Part shown: piece by piece, positions 7,467 through 14,250 of the stretch
How the letters are laid out: every line of letters begins with the position of its first letter
Numbering within the stretch: the first letter of the stretch is position 1
Source of the DNA: Burkholderiales bacterium
GTDB taxonomy: Bacteria; Pseudomonadota; Gammaproteobacteria; Burkholderiales; SG8-39
Direction: 5' to 3'
Assembly: GCA_020846575.1 (NCBI GenBank)
Contig: JADLDQ010000034.1
Span: 1 to 14,998, forward strand
Length of the DNA stretch: 14,998 bases
The notes under the pieces: model-generated
Database searches by the model: none
Told to the model about the DNA's origin: nothing
Seen by the model: the letters and a program-made list of their open reading frames with translations, nothing else
Position numbers and translations under genes: made by a program

Positions 7467-7997
7467 CTACGGCGGCGTTGCGAGCAGCCGGAAGGAATCG
7501 AAGAAGGTCCGCAGGCCCTCTTCGCCGGCGGCGCCCGGCGCGCCGAGCACCGCGAGCTGGTACAACCTGCGACCGCGCGCGAGGATGCGCACGTTCAACT
7601 CCACCTCCGCGCCGGCGCTGCGCCCGCGCGCCCGTGTTTCCACGCCAGCGGCATCCTCAAGCCGCAGCGCGCGCTCCGCGAGGACGCGGCCGTCGATATT
7701 GGCGAGCAGCGCGTCGCGCAGCCGGATGACCGCCTGCGCGGGGGCGCGCCGTGCTGACTCGGTGAGGTCGAGGTAAGCCACCGCCCAGACCGATCCGGCG
7801 GCCTTGCAGGACCACTGGTGCATCACCGCCTCCACGGCGCCGGCGACAGGTCGCGACGCCTCGAGCGGGCGCGCCGGGAAGAGGACCGAGAAGCCGCCCG
7901 CGGCCGAACGCAGCTCGCGCCAGTCGAGCTCGGCGAAGCAGCCAAGGAGCGCAGCGACAAGCACCATCGGCGCGATCATGAACAGGTGGCGGCGCAT
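7467..7997 (-). CDS. Putative small lipoprotein or exported protein of unknown function
   Basis: This is the only gene I accept on the minus strand: 176 residues from an ATG at 7997. The N-terminus MRRHLFMIAPMVLVAALLGC is a signal peptide with a lipobox-like LLGC, which would place Cys20 as the lipidated residue. The mature part is a mixed alpha/beta domain with GGFSVLFPARP near its start, AVAYLDLTES in the middle, and RRLYQLAVLGAPG followed by FFDSFRL at the end. That F.V.FP...YQL...F..SF pattern recurs in uncharacterised exported proteins, but I cannot name a function. The frame stays open upstream to 8138, but the charged 47-residue extension would bury the signal peptide, so the internal ATG is chosen. 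A GAGG lies only 3 nt upstream, so a second start at 7979 is possible. Confidence 0.7.
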   Translation of the reverse strand: MRRHLFMIAPMVLVAALLGCFAELDWRELRSAAGGFSVLFPARPLEASRPVAGAVEAVMHQWSCKAAGSVWAVAYLDLTESARRAPAQAVIRLRDALLANIDGRVLAERALRLEDAAGVETRARGRSAGAEVELNVRILARGRRLYQLAVLGAPGAAGEEGLRTFFDSFRLLATPP

Positions 7998-8030
7998 GCG
8001 CCTCGCAGCGTATACTGCGCCGCGCGCGCC

Positions 8031-8064
8031 GGGTAGTCGGGGCGGGTAGTCCTTCGCCGGGTAA
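8031..8064. repeat. Direct repeats in divergent promoter region
   Basis: GGGTAGTC occurs at 8031-8038 and 8044-8051, with a third partial copy GGGTAA at 8059-8064. The copies are 13 and 15 bp apart in the 118-bp gap between the divergent lipoprotein and dioxygenase small-subunit-like genes. Tandem short repeats in such a gap may be operator half-sites, but nothing else supports binding. Confidence 0.25.
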
Positions 8065-8115
8065 CGCTGCACCCGCCGGATAAGACCGCTGGCCGGGCGC
8101 GCCGCCTCTCGAACC

Positions 8116-8610
8116 ATGGCCACCCTGGAACCCTCCATCCTGACGGCAGAACTGCGGCTCGACGTCCAGGAGTTCTATTTCCGCTACGCCGAGTGCCTGG
8201 ACGGCGGACGACTGCTGCACTGGCCGGACTTCTTCGTGGACGCTTGCGTGTATCGCGTGACCACGCGCCGCGGCCTGCGACTGGGGCCGGCCGAGGACCT
8301 GGTCAATATCGGCGGAAAGACCGCCATGCGCGACCGTATCGTCGCCATCGGGCGATCCGAGGACTTCGAGCCACACGCCCAGCGCCACTACATCGCCAAT
8401 TTCCGCGTGCAGGCGCCCTCGCCGGAGGAACTGCGCATCCACGCGAACTTCCAGGTGCTGCGCACCTATCCGGAACAAAGGACGGAGTACTTCGTCTCGG
8501 GTACCTTTCAGGACCGCATCGCGATTTCGGACGGCAGGCTGCATTTCGCCGAGAAGCTGTGCGTGCTCGACTCGGACTTGGCGCCGGAGTCTCTCGTCTA
8601 CCCGCTGTAG
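8116..8610 (+). CDS. Aromatic-ring-hydroxylating dioxygenase small (beta) subunit-like protein
   Basis: A 164-residue protein with the SnoaL/NTF2-like fold pattern of ring-hydroxylating dioxygenase beta subunits. It shows an N-terminal helix LDVQEFYFRYAECLDGGRL, then WPDFFVDACVYRVTT, then QRHYIANFRVQ and the later strand TEYFVSGTFQDRI. In classical enzymes this subunit packs against a Rieske/mononuclear-iron alpha subunit and helps substrate fit, without carrying the metal centre itself. No alpha subunit, ferredoxin or reductase gene occurs in the window, so it is either an orphan partner or a diverged stand-alone NTF2-like protein. ATG 8116 is the natural start; no strong Shine-Dalgarno is visible. 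The atp promoter begins 41 bp after its stop. Confidence 0.72.
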   Translation: MATLEPSILTAELRLDVQEFYFRYAECLDGGRLLHWPDFFVDACVYRVTTRRGLRLGPAEDLVNIGGKTAMRDRIVAIGRSEDFEPHAQRHYIANFRVQAPSPEELRIHANFQVLRTYPEQRTEYFVSGTFQDRIAISDGRLHFAEKLCVLDSDLAPESLVYPL

Positions 8611-8650
8611 CGGCGTCGAACGCGCGGGCGCGGCCAGCCCGCGTCCTGGT

Positions 8651-8679
8651 TTGACGCACGGTTCGCAATTGCCTAGAAT
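8651..8679 (+). promoter_or_regulatory. Sigma-70-type promoter of the atp operon
   Basis: TTGACG (8651-8656) and TAGAAT (8674-8679) are separated by exactly 17 bp, each hexamer matching 5 of 6 consensus bases. The expected start of transcription is near 8685-8687, just before atpI (GTG 8712), leaving a short leader of about 25 nt. The position, between the preceding gene's stop and the first atp gene, fits the main operon promoter. No transcript data were used. Confidence 0.7.
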
Positions 8680-8711
8680 CCTGCGGTTTTTTGCGGCATC
8701 GGACCCTCGGC

Positions 8712-9068
8712 GTGTGGCTCAGGTTTCGCCCGGTCGTCGGGCTGCAGGCGTTACTTACGGCCGTCGCGGCGCTGCTGGCAGGGTGGTTGGCGGGCTACCA
8801 CGGGGCCGTGTCGGCCGGCCTGGGCGGCGCGGTCGGGATCGTGTCGATCCTGGGGTTCGTGGCGGTGGCGTCCAGGGCGAGGTCGAGGTCCGCAGGCGAG
8901 GCGCTGCACGGAGCGCTGCGGGCCGAGGCGGTCAAGATCGTCCTCATGGTGGCTCTCCTGTGGCTGGTGCTGGCGATCTACAAGGGCGTGCTGGCGGTGG
9001 CGCTGATCGGGACGTTTCTCGTGACCGTTGCCGCGTCCACCCTGGCGGTAACCTGGACAAAGGCCTAG
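8712..9068 (+). CDS. atpI: ATP synthase subunit I (AtpI)
   Basis: AtpI is a small membrane protein encoded first in many atp operons. It is not part of the final enzyme but helps c-ring assembly and possibly Mg2+ supply. From GTG 8712 it has 118 residues. Four membrane segments are visible at roughly 9-26, 32-53, 73-92 and 94-113, with a basic loop (SRARSRSAG) in the middle and the characteristic AEAVKIVLM before segment 3. A TTG at 8691 is in frame but would lie only a few bases from the predicted transcription start, so GTG is preferred. Translation signals are weak, in line with low production. A long 244-bp spacer follows before atpB. Confidence 0.82.
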   Translation: MWLRFRPVVGLQALLTAVAALLAGWLAGYHGAVSAGLGGAVGIVSILGFVAVASRARSRSAGEALHGALRAEAVKIVLMVALLWLVLAIYKGVLAVALIGTFLVTVAASTLAVTWTKA

Positions 9069-9312
9069 CCGGTTGATGCAAAAGGGGTCACGACCCACCT
9101 TGAACCCCCGGGTTCCGAGAGCCAGAGCGCGTGCGTCGCTGCGGCGAACCACACGCACGCGCGGAGACCGGCCGCCGCCAGCGGCGTCCTGGAGCGGGCC
9201 GCAGAGCCCATGAAGGGCGACCGGGTGGACCCGCCGCGCGTGGGGGTTTCGCGGGCCCTGTAGTGCGCGAGGGAATGCTCCTCGAGAATCGAATTCGTCA
9301 ATAGCGGACAAC
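9069..9312 (+). other. Unusually long atpI-atpB spacer
   Basis: This 244-bp stretch has no recognised gene. Besides the stem-loops it contains two short + strand ORFs joined by an ATGA overlap: 9076-9213 (45 residues, Arg-rich) and 9210-9263 (17 residues). Neither has a convincing Shine-Dalgarno or a known relative. The minus strand is also open for 78 codons. Near the 3' end GCGGA (9304-9308) may serve as the weak ribosome site of atpB. It could be an intergenic repeat or a structured leader. Confidence 0.4.
9127..9162 (+). repeat. 10-bp stem-loop in the atpI-atpB spacer
   Basis: GCGCGTGCGT (9127-9136) and ACGCACGCGC (9153-9162) are perfect 10-bp complements around a 16-nt loop. Upstream in the same spacer are two tighter inverted repeats, GGGTC/GACCC (9085-9096) and GAACCC/GGGTTC (9102-9115). 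There is no T-run after the 10-bp stem on this strand, so read-through into atpB is expected. A role in mRNA processing or in separating atpI from atpB expression is an inference. Confidence 0.5.
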
Positions 9313-10122
9313 ATGGCTTCCGGCGCAGCGCTCACCCCCTCGTCCTACATCGCGCACCACCTCAGCTTCCTTCAGGCGCCCGCCGAGGGCGGCGGCTTCT
9401 GGACTCTGAACGTGGACTCGGTCGCCACCGGCGCCCTCATGGGTGTCGTGGGGCTGGGCTTTCTGTGGTGGGTGGTGCGCGGCGCGACCTCGGGCGTTCC
9501 GGGCAAGCGCCAGGCCTTCGTCGAGCTGCTGTTCGACTTCATCGACGACCAGGTCCGGGGCGTGTTCCACGGCAACCGCAACCGCTTCCTCGCGCCGCTC
9601 GCGCTCACCGTGTTCGTCTGGACCGTGTTGATGAACTCGATGGATTTCCTCCCCGTGGACTGGATCGGGCTGCTCACCGAGGGCGTGCTGCGGCTGCACG
9701 CTTTTCGCCCGGTGCCGACCGCGGACATCAACGTCACCTTCGCGCTGGCGCTGTCGGTGTGGCTGCTGATGATCTTCCACGCGATCTCGGCCAAGGGCCT
9801 CGGCGGCTGGATCCACGAACTGTTCTGCGCGCCCTTCGGCTCCAACCCGCTCCTGTGGCCCGCCAATCTCGCCTTCAACCTGGTCGAGTACGTGTCCAAG
9901 CCGCTGTCGCACTCGATGCGGCTGTACGGGAACATGTACGCGGGCGAGATCATCTTCCTCCTGCTGTGGATGCTGGCCGCGGCCCACTGGGCCGGCACCG
10001 TCTTCGGCGTGGTCCTGGGTCTGGGCTGGGCGATCTTCCACATCCTGATCGTGCTGCTGCAGGCCTATATCTTCATGATGCTGACGGTCGTGTACATCTC
10101 GATGGCCCAGGAGGGTCATTGA
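9313..10122 (+). CDS. atpB: F1Fo ATP synthase subunit a
   Basis: Subunit a forms the two proton half-channels of the Fo motor in the inner membrane. The 269-residue protein matches the family length. It shows the hallmark KPLSHSMRLYGNMYAGE with the essential Arg at residue 203 (E. coli R210) and the conserved Asn and Glu just after it. The last helices (GLGWAIFHILIVLLQAYIFMMLTVVYISMA) also match. An extended N-terminal periplasmic segment (LTPSSYIAHHLSFLQ) is usual for proteobacteria. ATG 9313 follows the long structured spacer. Confidence 0.97.
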   Translation: MASGAALTPSSYIAHHLSFLQAPAEGGGFWTLNVDSVATGALMGVVGLGFLWWVVRGATSGVPGKRQAFVELLFDFIDDQVRGVFHGNRNRFLAPLALTVFVWTVLMNSMDFLPVDWIGLLTEGVLRLHAFRPVPTADINVTFALALSVWLLMIFHAISAKGLGGWIHELFCAPFGSNPLLWPANLAFNLVEYVSKPLSHSMRLYGNMYAGEIIFLLLWMLAAAHWAGTVFGVVLGLGWAIFHILIVLLQAYIFMMLTVVYISMAQEGH

Positions 10123-10160
10123 GGCGCGGCGCACAAGCGGTTCGCGTTTCGAGAATCTGA

Positions 10161-10165
10161 AAGGA
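10161..10165 (+). promoter_or_regulatory. Strong ribosome binding site of atpE
   Basis: AAGGA, extended to AAAGGA from 10160, lies 7 nt before the atpE ATG within an A-rich, weakly structured stretch (10157-10170). It is the best translation signal in the operon, fitting the need for about ten or more c subunits per enzyme. Confidence 0.7.
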
Positions 10166-10172
10166 AAACACC

Positions 10173-10445
10173 ATGGAAAAACTGCAGTTGCTGGGAATGA
10201 TCCAGGCCTACACCAGCGTGGGAATCGGTCTGATGGTGGGCCTGGGGGCGCTGGGGGCCTGTGTCGGTATCGGGATCATGTGCGGGCGCTTCCTCGAGGG
10301 AGCGGCGCGCCAGCCCGAGATGATTCCGACGCTGCAGGGCAAGGTGTTCCTGCTGCTGGGCCTGATCGACGCGTCCTTCATCATCGGCCTGGGGATCGCG
10401 CTGTTCTTCGCCGTCGCCAATCCGCTGCTGGGGGCGCTCGGGTAA
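10173..10445 (+). CDS. atpE: F1Fo ATP synthase subunit c
   Basis: Subunit c is the proteolipid that forms the rotating proton-carrying ring. The 90-residue protein is a two-helix hairpin. Helix 1 is Gly-rich (GLGALGACVGIGIMCG, about 23-38), the polar loop is ARQPE (45-49), and helix 2 carries the proton-binding carboxylate D66 in LLGLIDASF. D66 corresponds to E. coli D61, and the surrounding residues point to proton rather than Na+ coupling. A strong AAGGA is placed 7 nt upstream. A GC-rich stem-loop lies 12 bp after the stop. Confidence 0.97.
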   Translation: MEKLQLLGMIQAYTSVGIGLMVGLGALGACVGIGIMCGRFLEGAARQPEMIPTLQGKVFLLLGLIDASFIIGLGIALFFAVANPLLGALG

Positions 10446-10457
10446 GCGGTACACGCG

Positions 10458-10490
10458 GCGGGCCGGAGCGGCCCGCGCCGGCGTTGCGCC
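10458..10490 (+). repeat. GC stem-loops between atpE and atpF
   Basis: GCGGGCC / GGCCCGC (10458-10464 and 10470-10476) form an all-GC 7-bp stem with a 5-nt loop. A smaller GGCG / CGCC stem (10480-10490) follows directly. They lie between the highly needed c-subunit gene and atpF. They may protect the atpE 3' end or reduce downstream expression; this is inference. No T-run is present. Confidence 0.45.
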
Positions 10491-10514
10491 ACGATCTCGC
10501 CGCAGTTCCAAGAC

Positions 10515-10518
10515 GGAG
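10515..10518 (+). promoter_or_regulatory. Ribosome binding site that supports a CTG start for atpF
   Basis: GGAG (within ACGGAGCC) lies 5 nt before CTG 10524. It is 38 nt before the next usable start, GTG 10557, far too distant to serve it. It therefore decides in favour of the upstream non-ATG start. Confidence 0.6.
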
Positions 10519-10523
10519 CCGAT

Positions 10524-10994
10524 CTGAATTTCAACCTCACGCTCATCGCCCAGGCGGTGATGTTCGCGCTGTTCATCTGGTTCACCAAGGCGATCATCTG
10601 GCCGTACATGCTCCGGGCGATCGAGACCCGGCAGAAGAACATCGCCGACGGCCTGGCCGCCGCCGAGCAGGGGCGCAAGTCGCTGGAAGTTTCCGCGCGC
10701 CAGGCCGAGCAGACCCTGGGCGAGGCGCGCGGCCGCGCAGCCGACATCCTGGCGCAGGCCGAGAAGCGCGTCGCCGAGCTGATCGACGAGGCGAAGCTCG
10801 CCGCGCGCGAGGAAGGCATTCGCGAGAAGGCGGCCGCCCTGGCCGAGATCGAGCAGGAAGTGGCGCGGGCACTCGAGGCGCTGCGCGAGCAGGTCGCCGC
10901 GCTGGCGGTGGCCGGTGCCGAGAAGATCCTTCAGCGCGAGGTCGATCGCAGCGCGCACGCCGACCTGCTTGCGCGGCTGAGAACCCAGATCTGA
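10524..10994 (+). CDS. atpF: F1Fo ATP synthase subunit b, probable CTG start
   Basis: Subunit b is the peripheral stalk that holds F1 against Fo. Starting at CTG 10524 gives a 156-residue protein, the same length as E. coli AtpF. Its N-terminus, (M)NFNLTLIAQAVMFALFIWF, aligns with the usual MNLN.T..GQ..AF start. The conventional alternative GTG at 10557 gives only 145 residues and removes the first third of the membrane anchor. After one membrane helix (about 5-25) come a long Ala/Glu/Lys/Arg-rich coiled coil and the conserved QVAALAVAGAEKIL (about 130-143). No ATG, GTG or TTG is in frame near the ideal position, and GGAG sits 5 nt upstream of the CTG. The atpH start follows 9 bp after the stop. 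Confidence 0.9.
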   Translation: MNFNLTLIAQAVMFALFIWFTKAIIWPYMLRAIETRQKNIADGLAAAEQGRKSLEVSARQAEQTLGEARGRAADILAQAEKRVAELIDEAKLAAREEGIREKAAALAEIEQEVARALEALREQVAALAVAGAEKILQREVDRSAHADLLARLRTQI

Positions 10995-11003
10995 AGCCCG
11001 GCC

Positions 11004-11561
11004 ATGGCTGAAATCGCCACCATCGCGCGTCCCTATGCGGAGGCCGCGTTCGGCCTCGCCGACCGGTCGGGAACGCTGGAGACCTGGTCGGCCGCGCTCG
11101 GGCGCCTGGCGCAGGCCGCGGCCGAGGACCAGGTGCGCAAGTTGATCGGCAATCCGCAGGTCACCGATTCCCAGCGCGTGGAACTGCTGATGGCGGTGGT
11201 TGCCGGCGGGTCCTCCGGGACGGCCGGCGAAGCGGCCGGGCTGCGCAACTTCCTGGCGGTGCTCGCAGAGAACAAGCGGCTGGAAGCGCTCGGTTTCATC
11301 CGCGAGCAGTTCGAGCGGCTCAAGGCCGAGCGCGAGACGATCGTCGATGCGACGCTGGAGTCCGCCTTCGAGCTGAACGAAATGCAGCTGGCCGACATCG
11401 TCGCCGGGCTGGAGCGCCGCTTCGCGCGCAAGGTGCGCGCCCAGGTGAGCGTCGTCCCGGAACTGATCGGTGGCGCGAGGATCACCGTGGGCGACCTGGT
11501 GATCGACGGCTCGGTGCGCGGCAAGCTCGCGGCCATGGCCGCCGGGCTGGCGGCGGCCTGA
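11004..11561 (+). CDS. atpH: F1Fo ATP synthase subunit delta
   Basis: Delta sits on top of the alpha3beta3 head and joins it to the b stalk. The 185-residue protein, slightly longer than E. coli delta (177), begins with the family signature IARPYAEAAFGLA. Its C-terminal domain carries VSVVPELIGGARITVGDLVIDGSVRGKL, the usual delta ending. The extra length comes mostly from a Gly/Ser/Ala-rich insertion (VAGGSSGTAGEAAG, about 66-79). GAAG lies 7 nt before the ATG and overlaps the atpF stop, suggesting tight coupling of the two stalk genes. Confidence 0.95.
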   Translation: MAEIATIARPYAEAAFGLADRSGTLETWSAALGRLAQAAAEDQVRKLIGNPQVTDSQRVELLMAVVAGGSSGTAGEAAGLRNFLAVLAENKRLEALGFIREQFERLKAERETIVDATLESAFELNEMQLADIVAGLERRFARKVRAQVSVVPELIGGARITVGDLVIDGSVRGKLAAMAAGLAAA

Positions 11562-11580
11562 CGCCGCAAAGGACGAGAGG

Positions 11581-11599
11581 GCGCCGTCTGCGGCGGCGC
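11581..11599 (+). repeat. Small hairpin between atpH and atpA
   Basis: GCGCCG (11581-11586) can pair with CGGCGC (11594-11599) across a 7-nt loop, in the 67-bp spacer. It is a modest stem, possible by chance in GC-rich DNA. Confidence 0.25.
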
Positions 11600-11628
11600 A
11601 AGCATCCCATTCAACCATCGGAACCGCC

Positions 11629-13179
<1,551 letters not shown>

Positions 13180-13182
13180 CGC

Positions 13183-13214
13183 TCATCCCGCCATCGCGGG
13201 CGATGGCGGGATGA
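13183..13214 (+). repeat. 14-bp perfect stem-loop between atpA and atpG
   Basis: The arms at 13183-13196 (TCATCCCGCCATCG) and 13201-13214 (CGATGGCGGGATGA) pair perfectly over 14 bp with a 4-nt loop (CGGG). It begins 4 bp after the atpA stop. No T-tract follows and atpG, an essential operon partner, lies downstream, so it is not expected to terminate. In sequence it resembles the dispersed CATTCCCGC...GCGGGAATG palindromes of proteobacteria, so it may be a REP-like element or an RNA-stability/processing site. Confidence 0.75.
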
Positions 13215-13226
13215 CTGCGGGAGTTG

Positions 13227-13256
13227 GAACGGGCGTTTCGCGCCGTTCAACGCCCG
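13227..13256 (+). repeat. Two competing hairpins upstream of atpG
   Basis: CGGGCGTT (13230-13237) pairs with AACGCCCG (13249-13256) over 8 bp. The same bases can instead form GAACGG (13227-13232) with CCGTTC (13243-13248), plus an inner GCG/CGC. The two foldings exclude each other. They precede the atpG ribosome site GGGGA (13272-13276) by about 16 nt. Regulation by switching is only a possibility. Confidence 0.35.
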
Positions 13257-13283
13257 CCGGGGAAAGCGTCCGGGGACAAAGGC

Positions 13284-14147
13284 ATGCCGGGATCCAAGGA
13301 AATCAGGACCAAGATCAAGAGCGTGCAGAACACGCGCAAGATCACCAAGGCGATGGAGATGGTCGCCGCCTCCAAGATGAGGAAGGCGCAGGAGCGCATG
13401 CGCGCCGCGCGGCCCTACGGTGAGAAGATTAGGAACGTCGCGGCGCACATCTCGCACGCCAACCCCGAGTACCGCCACCCGTTCCTGGTGGCGCGCGACA
13501 CGGTCAAGCGCATCGGCATCATCATGATCACCACCGACAAAGGGTTGTGCGGCGGGCTCAACACCAACGTGCAGCGCCTGGCGCTGCAGCAGGTCAGGCA
13601 ATGGCAGGCCGAGGGCGAGGAGTTCGAGGTGTGCTGCATCGGCAACAAGGGCCTGGGGTTCATGCAGCGGCTGGGCCTGACCGTGGTCTCGCACGTGGTG
13701 CAGCTGGGCGACCGGCCGCAGATGGAGCGGCTGATCGGCGCCATCAAGGTGATGCTGGACGGCTACACCCAGGACCGTTTCGACCGGGTGATCCTGTTTT
13801 ACACGCGCTTCATCAACACCATGAAGCAGGAGCCGGTGATGGAGCAGCTGCTGCCGCTCTCGGGCGAGCGGCTGGGCTCGCCGGAGGGTGCCTGGGACTA
13901 CATCTACGAACCCGAGGCGCGCGCGGTGCTCGACCAGGTGCTCACCCGCTACGTCGAGGCGCTCATCTATCAGGCGCTGTCGGAGAACATGGCCTCGGAG
14001 CAGTCCGCGCGCATGGTGGCGATGAAGGCGGCATCGGACAACGCGGCGAACGTGATCGACGAACTCACGCTGGTCTACAACAAGTCGCGCCAGGCGGCGA
14101 TCACCAAGGAGCTGTCGGAGATCGTCGGCGGTGCGGCCGCGGTCTGA
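13284..14147 (+). CDS. atpG: F1Fo ATP synthase subunit gamma
   Basis: Gamma is the central rotor shaft that couples c-ring rotation to catalysis. ATG 13284 gives 287 residues, identical in length to E. coli gamma, and is supported by GGGGA 7 nt upstream. The N-terminal coiled coil shows the family pattern SKEIRTKIKSVQNTRKITKA, then MVAASKM. The C-terminal helix has SARMVAMKAASDNAANVIDE and the terminal YNKSRQAAITKELSEIVGGA. The Rossmann-like middle domain (IGIIMITTDKGLCGGLN) is complete. The frame is open back to a TTG at 13224, but that extension is not conserved in character and would cross the spacer hairpins. Confidence 0.97.
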   Translation: MPGSKEIRTKIKSVQNTRKITKAMEMVAASKMRKAQERMRAARPYGEKIRNVAAHISHANPEYRHPFLVARDTVKRIGIIMITTDKGLCGGLNTNVQRLALQQVRQWQAEGEEFEVCCIGNKGLGFMQRLGLTVVSHVVQLGDRPQMERLIGAIKVMLDGYTQDRFDRVILFYTRFINTMKQEPVMEQLLPLSGERLGSPEGAWDYIYEPEARAVLDQVLTRYVEALIYQALSENMASEQSARMVAMKAASDNAANVIDELTLVYNKSRQAAITKELSEIVGGAAAV

Positions 14148-14198
14148 GAGCGGGCGCCGCCCTGCCGGCACGGGCGCGCACGACGGGGGACGTTTGAG

Positions 14199-14221
14199 AT
14201 GCCTGCGCCGTGACGCGGCGC
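14199..14221 (+). other. Tiny ORF and hairpin in atpG-atpD spacer
   Basis: ATG-CCT-GCG-CCG-TGA (14199-14213, MPAP) follows a GGGGGA (14185-14190) at 8-nt spacing. A 6-bp stem GCGCCG / CGGCGC (14205-14210 and 14216-14221) overlaps it. It ends 37 bp before the atpD start, so coupling is unlikely. Reported as a weak observation. Confidence 0.15.
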
Positions 14222-14250
14222 GGGAAATCTGCGATTGAAAGGCGAAGCGA

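Noticed and set aside
8011..8016. TATACT as a -10 element (either strand) in the divergent gap
   Set aside because: No acceptable -35 sequence lies 16-18 bp away on either strand.
9080..9096. Minus-strand GGGTCGTGACCC followed by CTTTT, like a short intrinsic terminator
   Set aside because: The stem is effectively 4 bp with a 4-nt loop, and no supported minus-strand gene leads into it.
9084..9116. Sequence (ACCTTGAACCCCCGGGTTC) resembling the 3'-side hairpin segment of 6S RNA
   Set aside because: The matching 5' part of a 6S RNA would have to lie inside the well-conserved atpI coding region, and no long closing stem is visible. Only a short motif matches, from memory. A covariance-model search of 8950-9200 would settle it.
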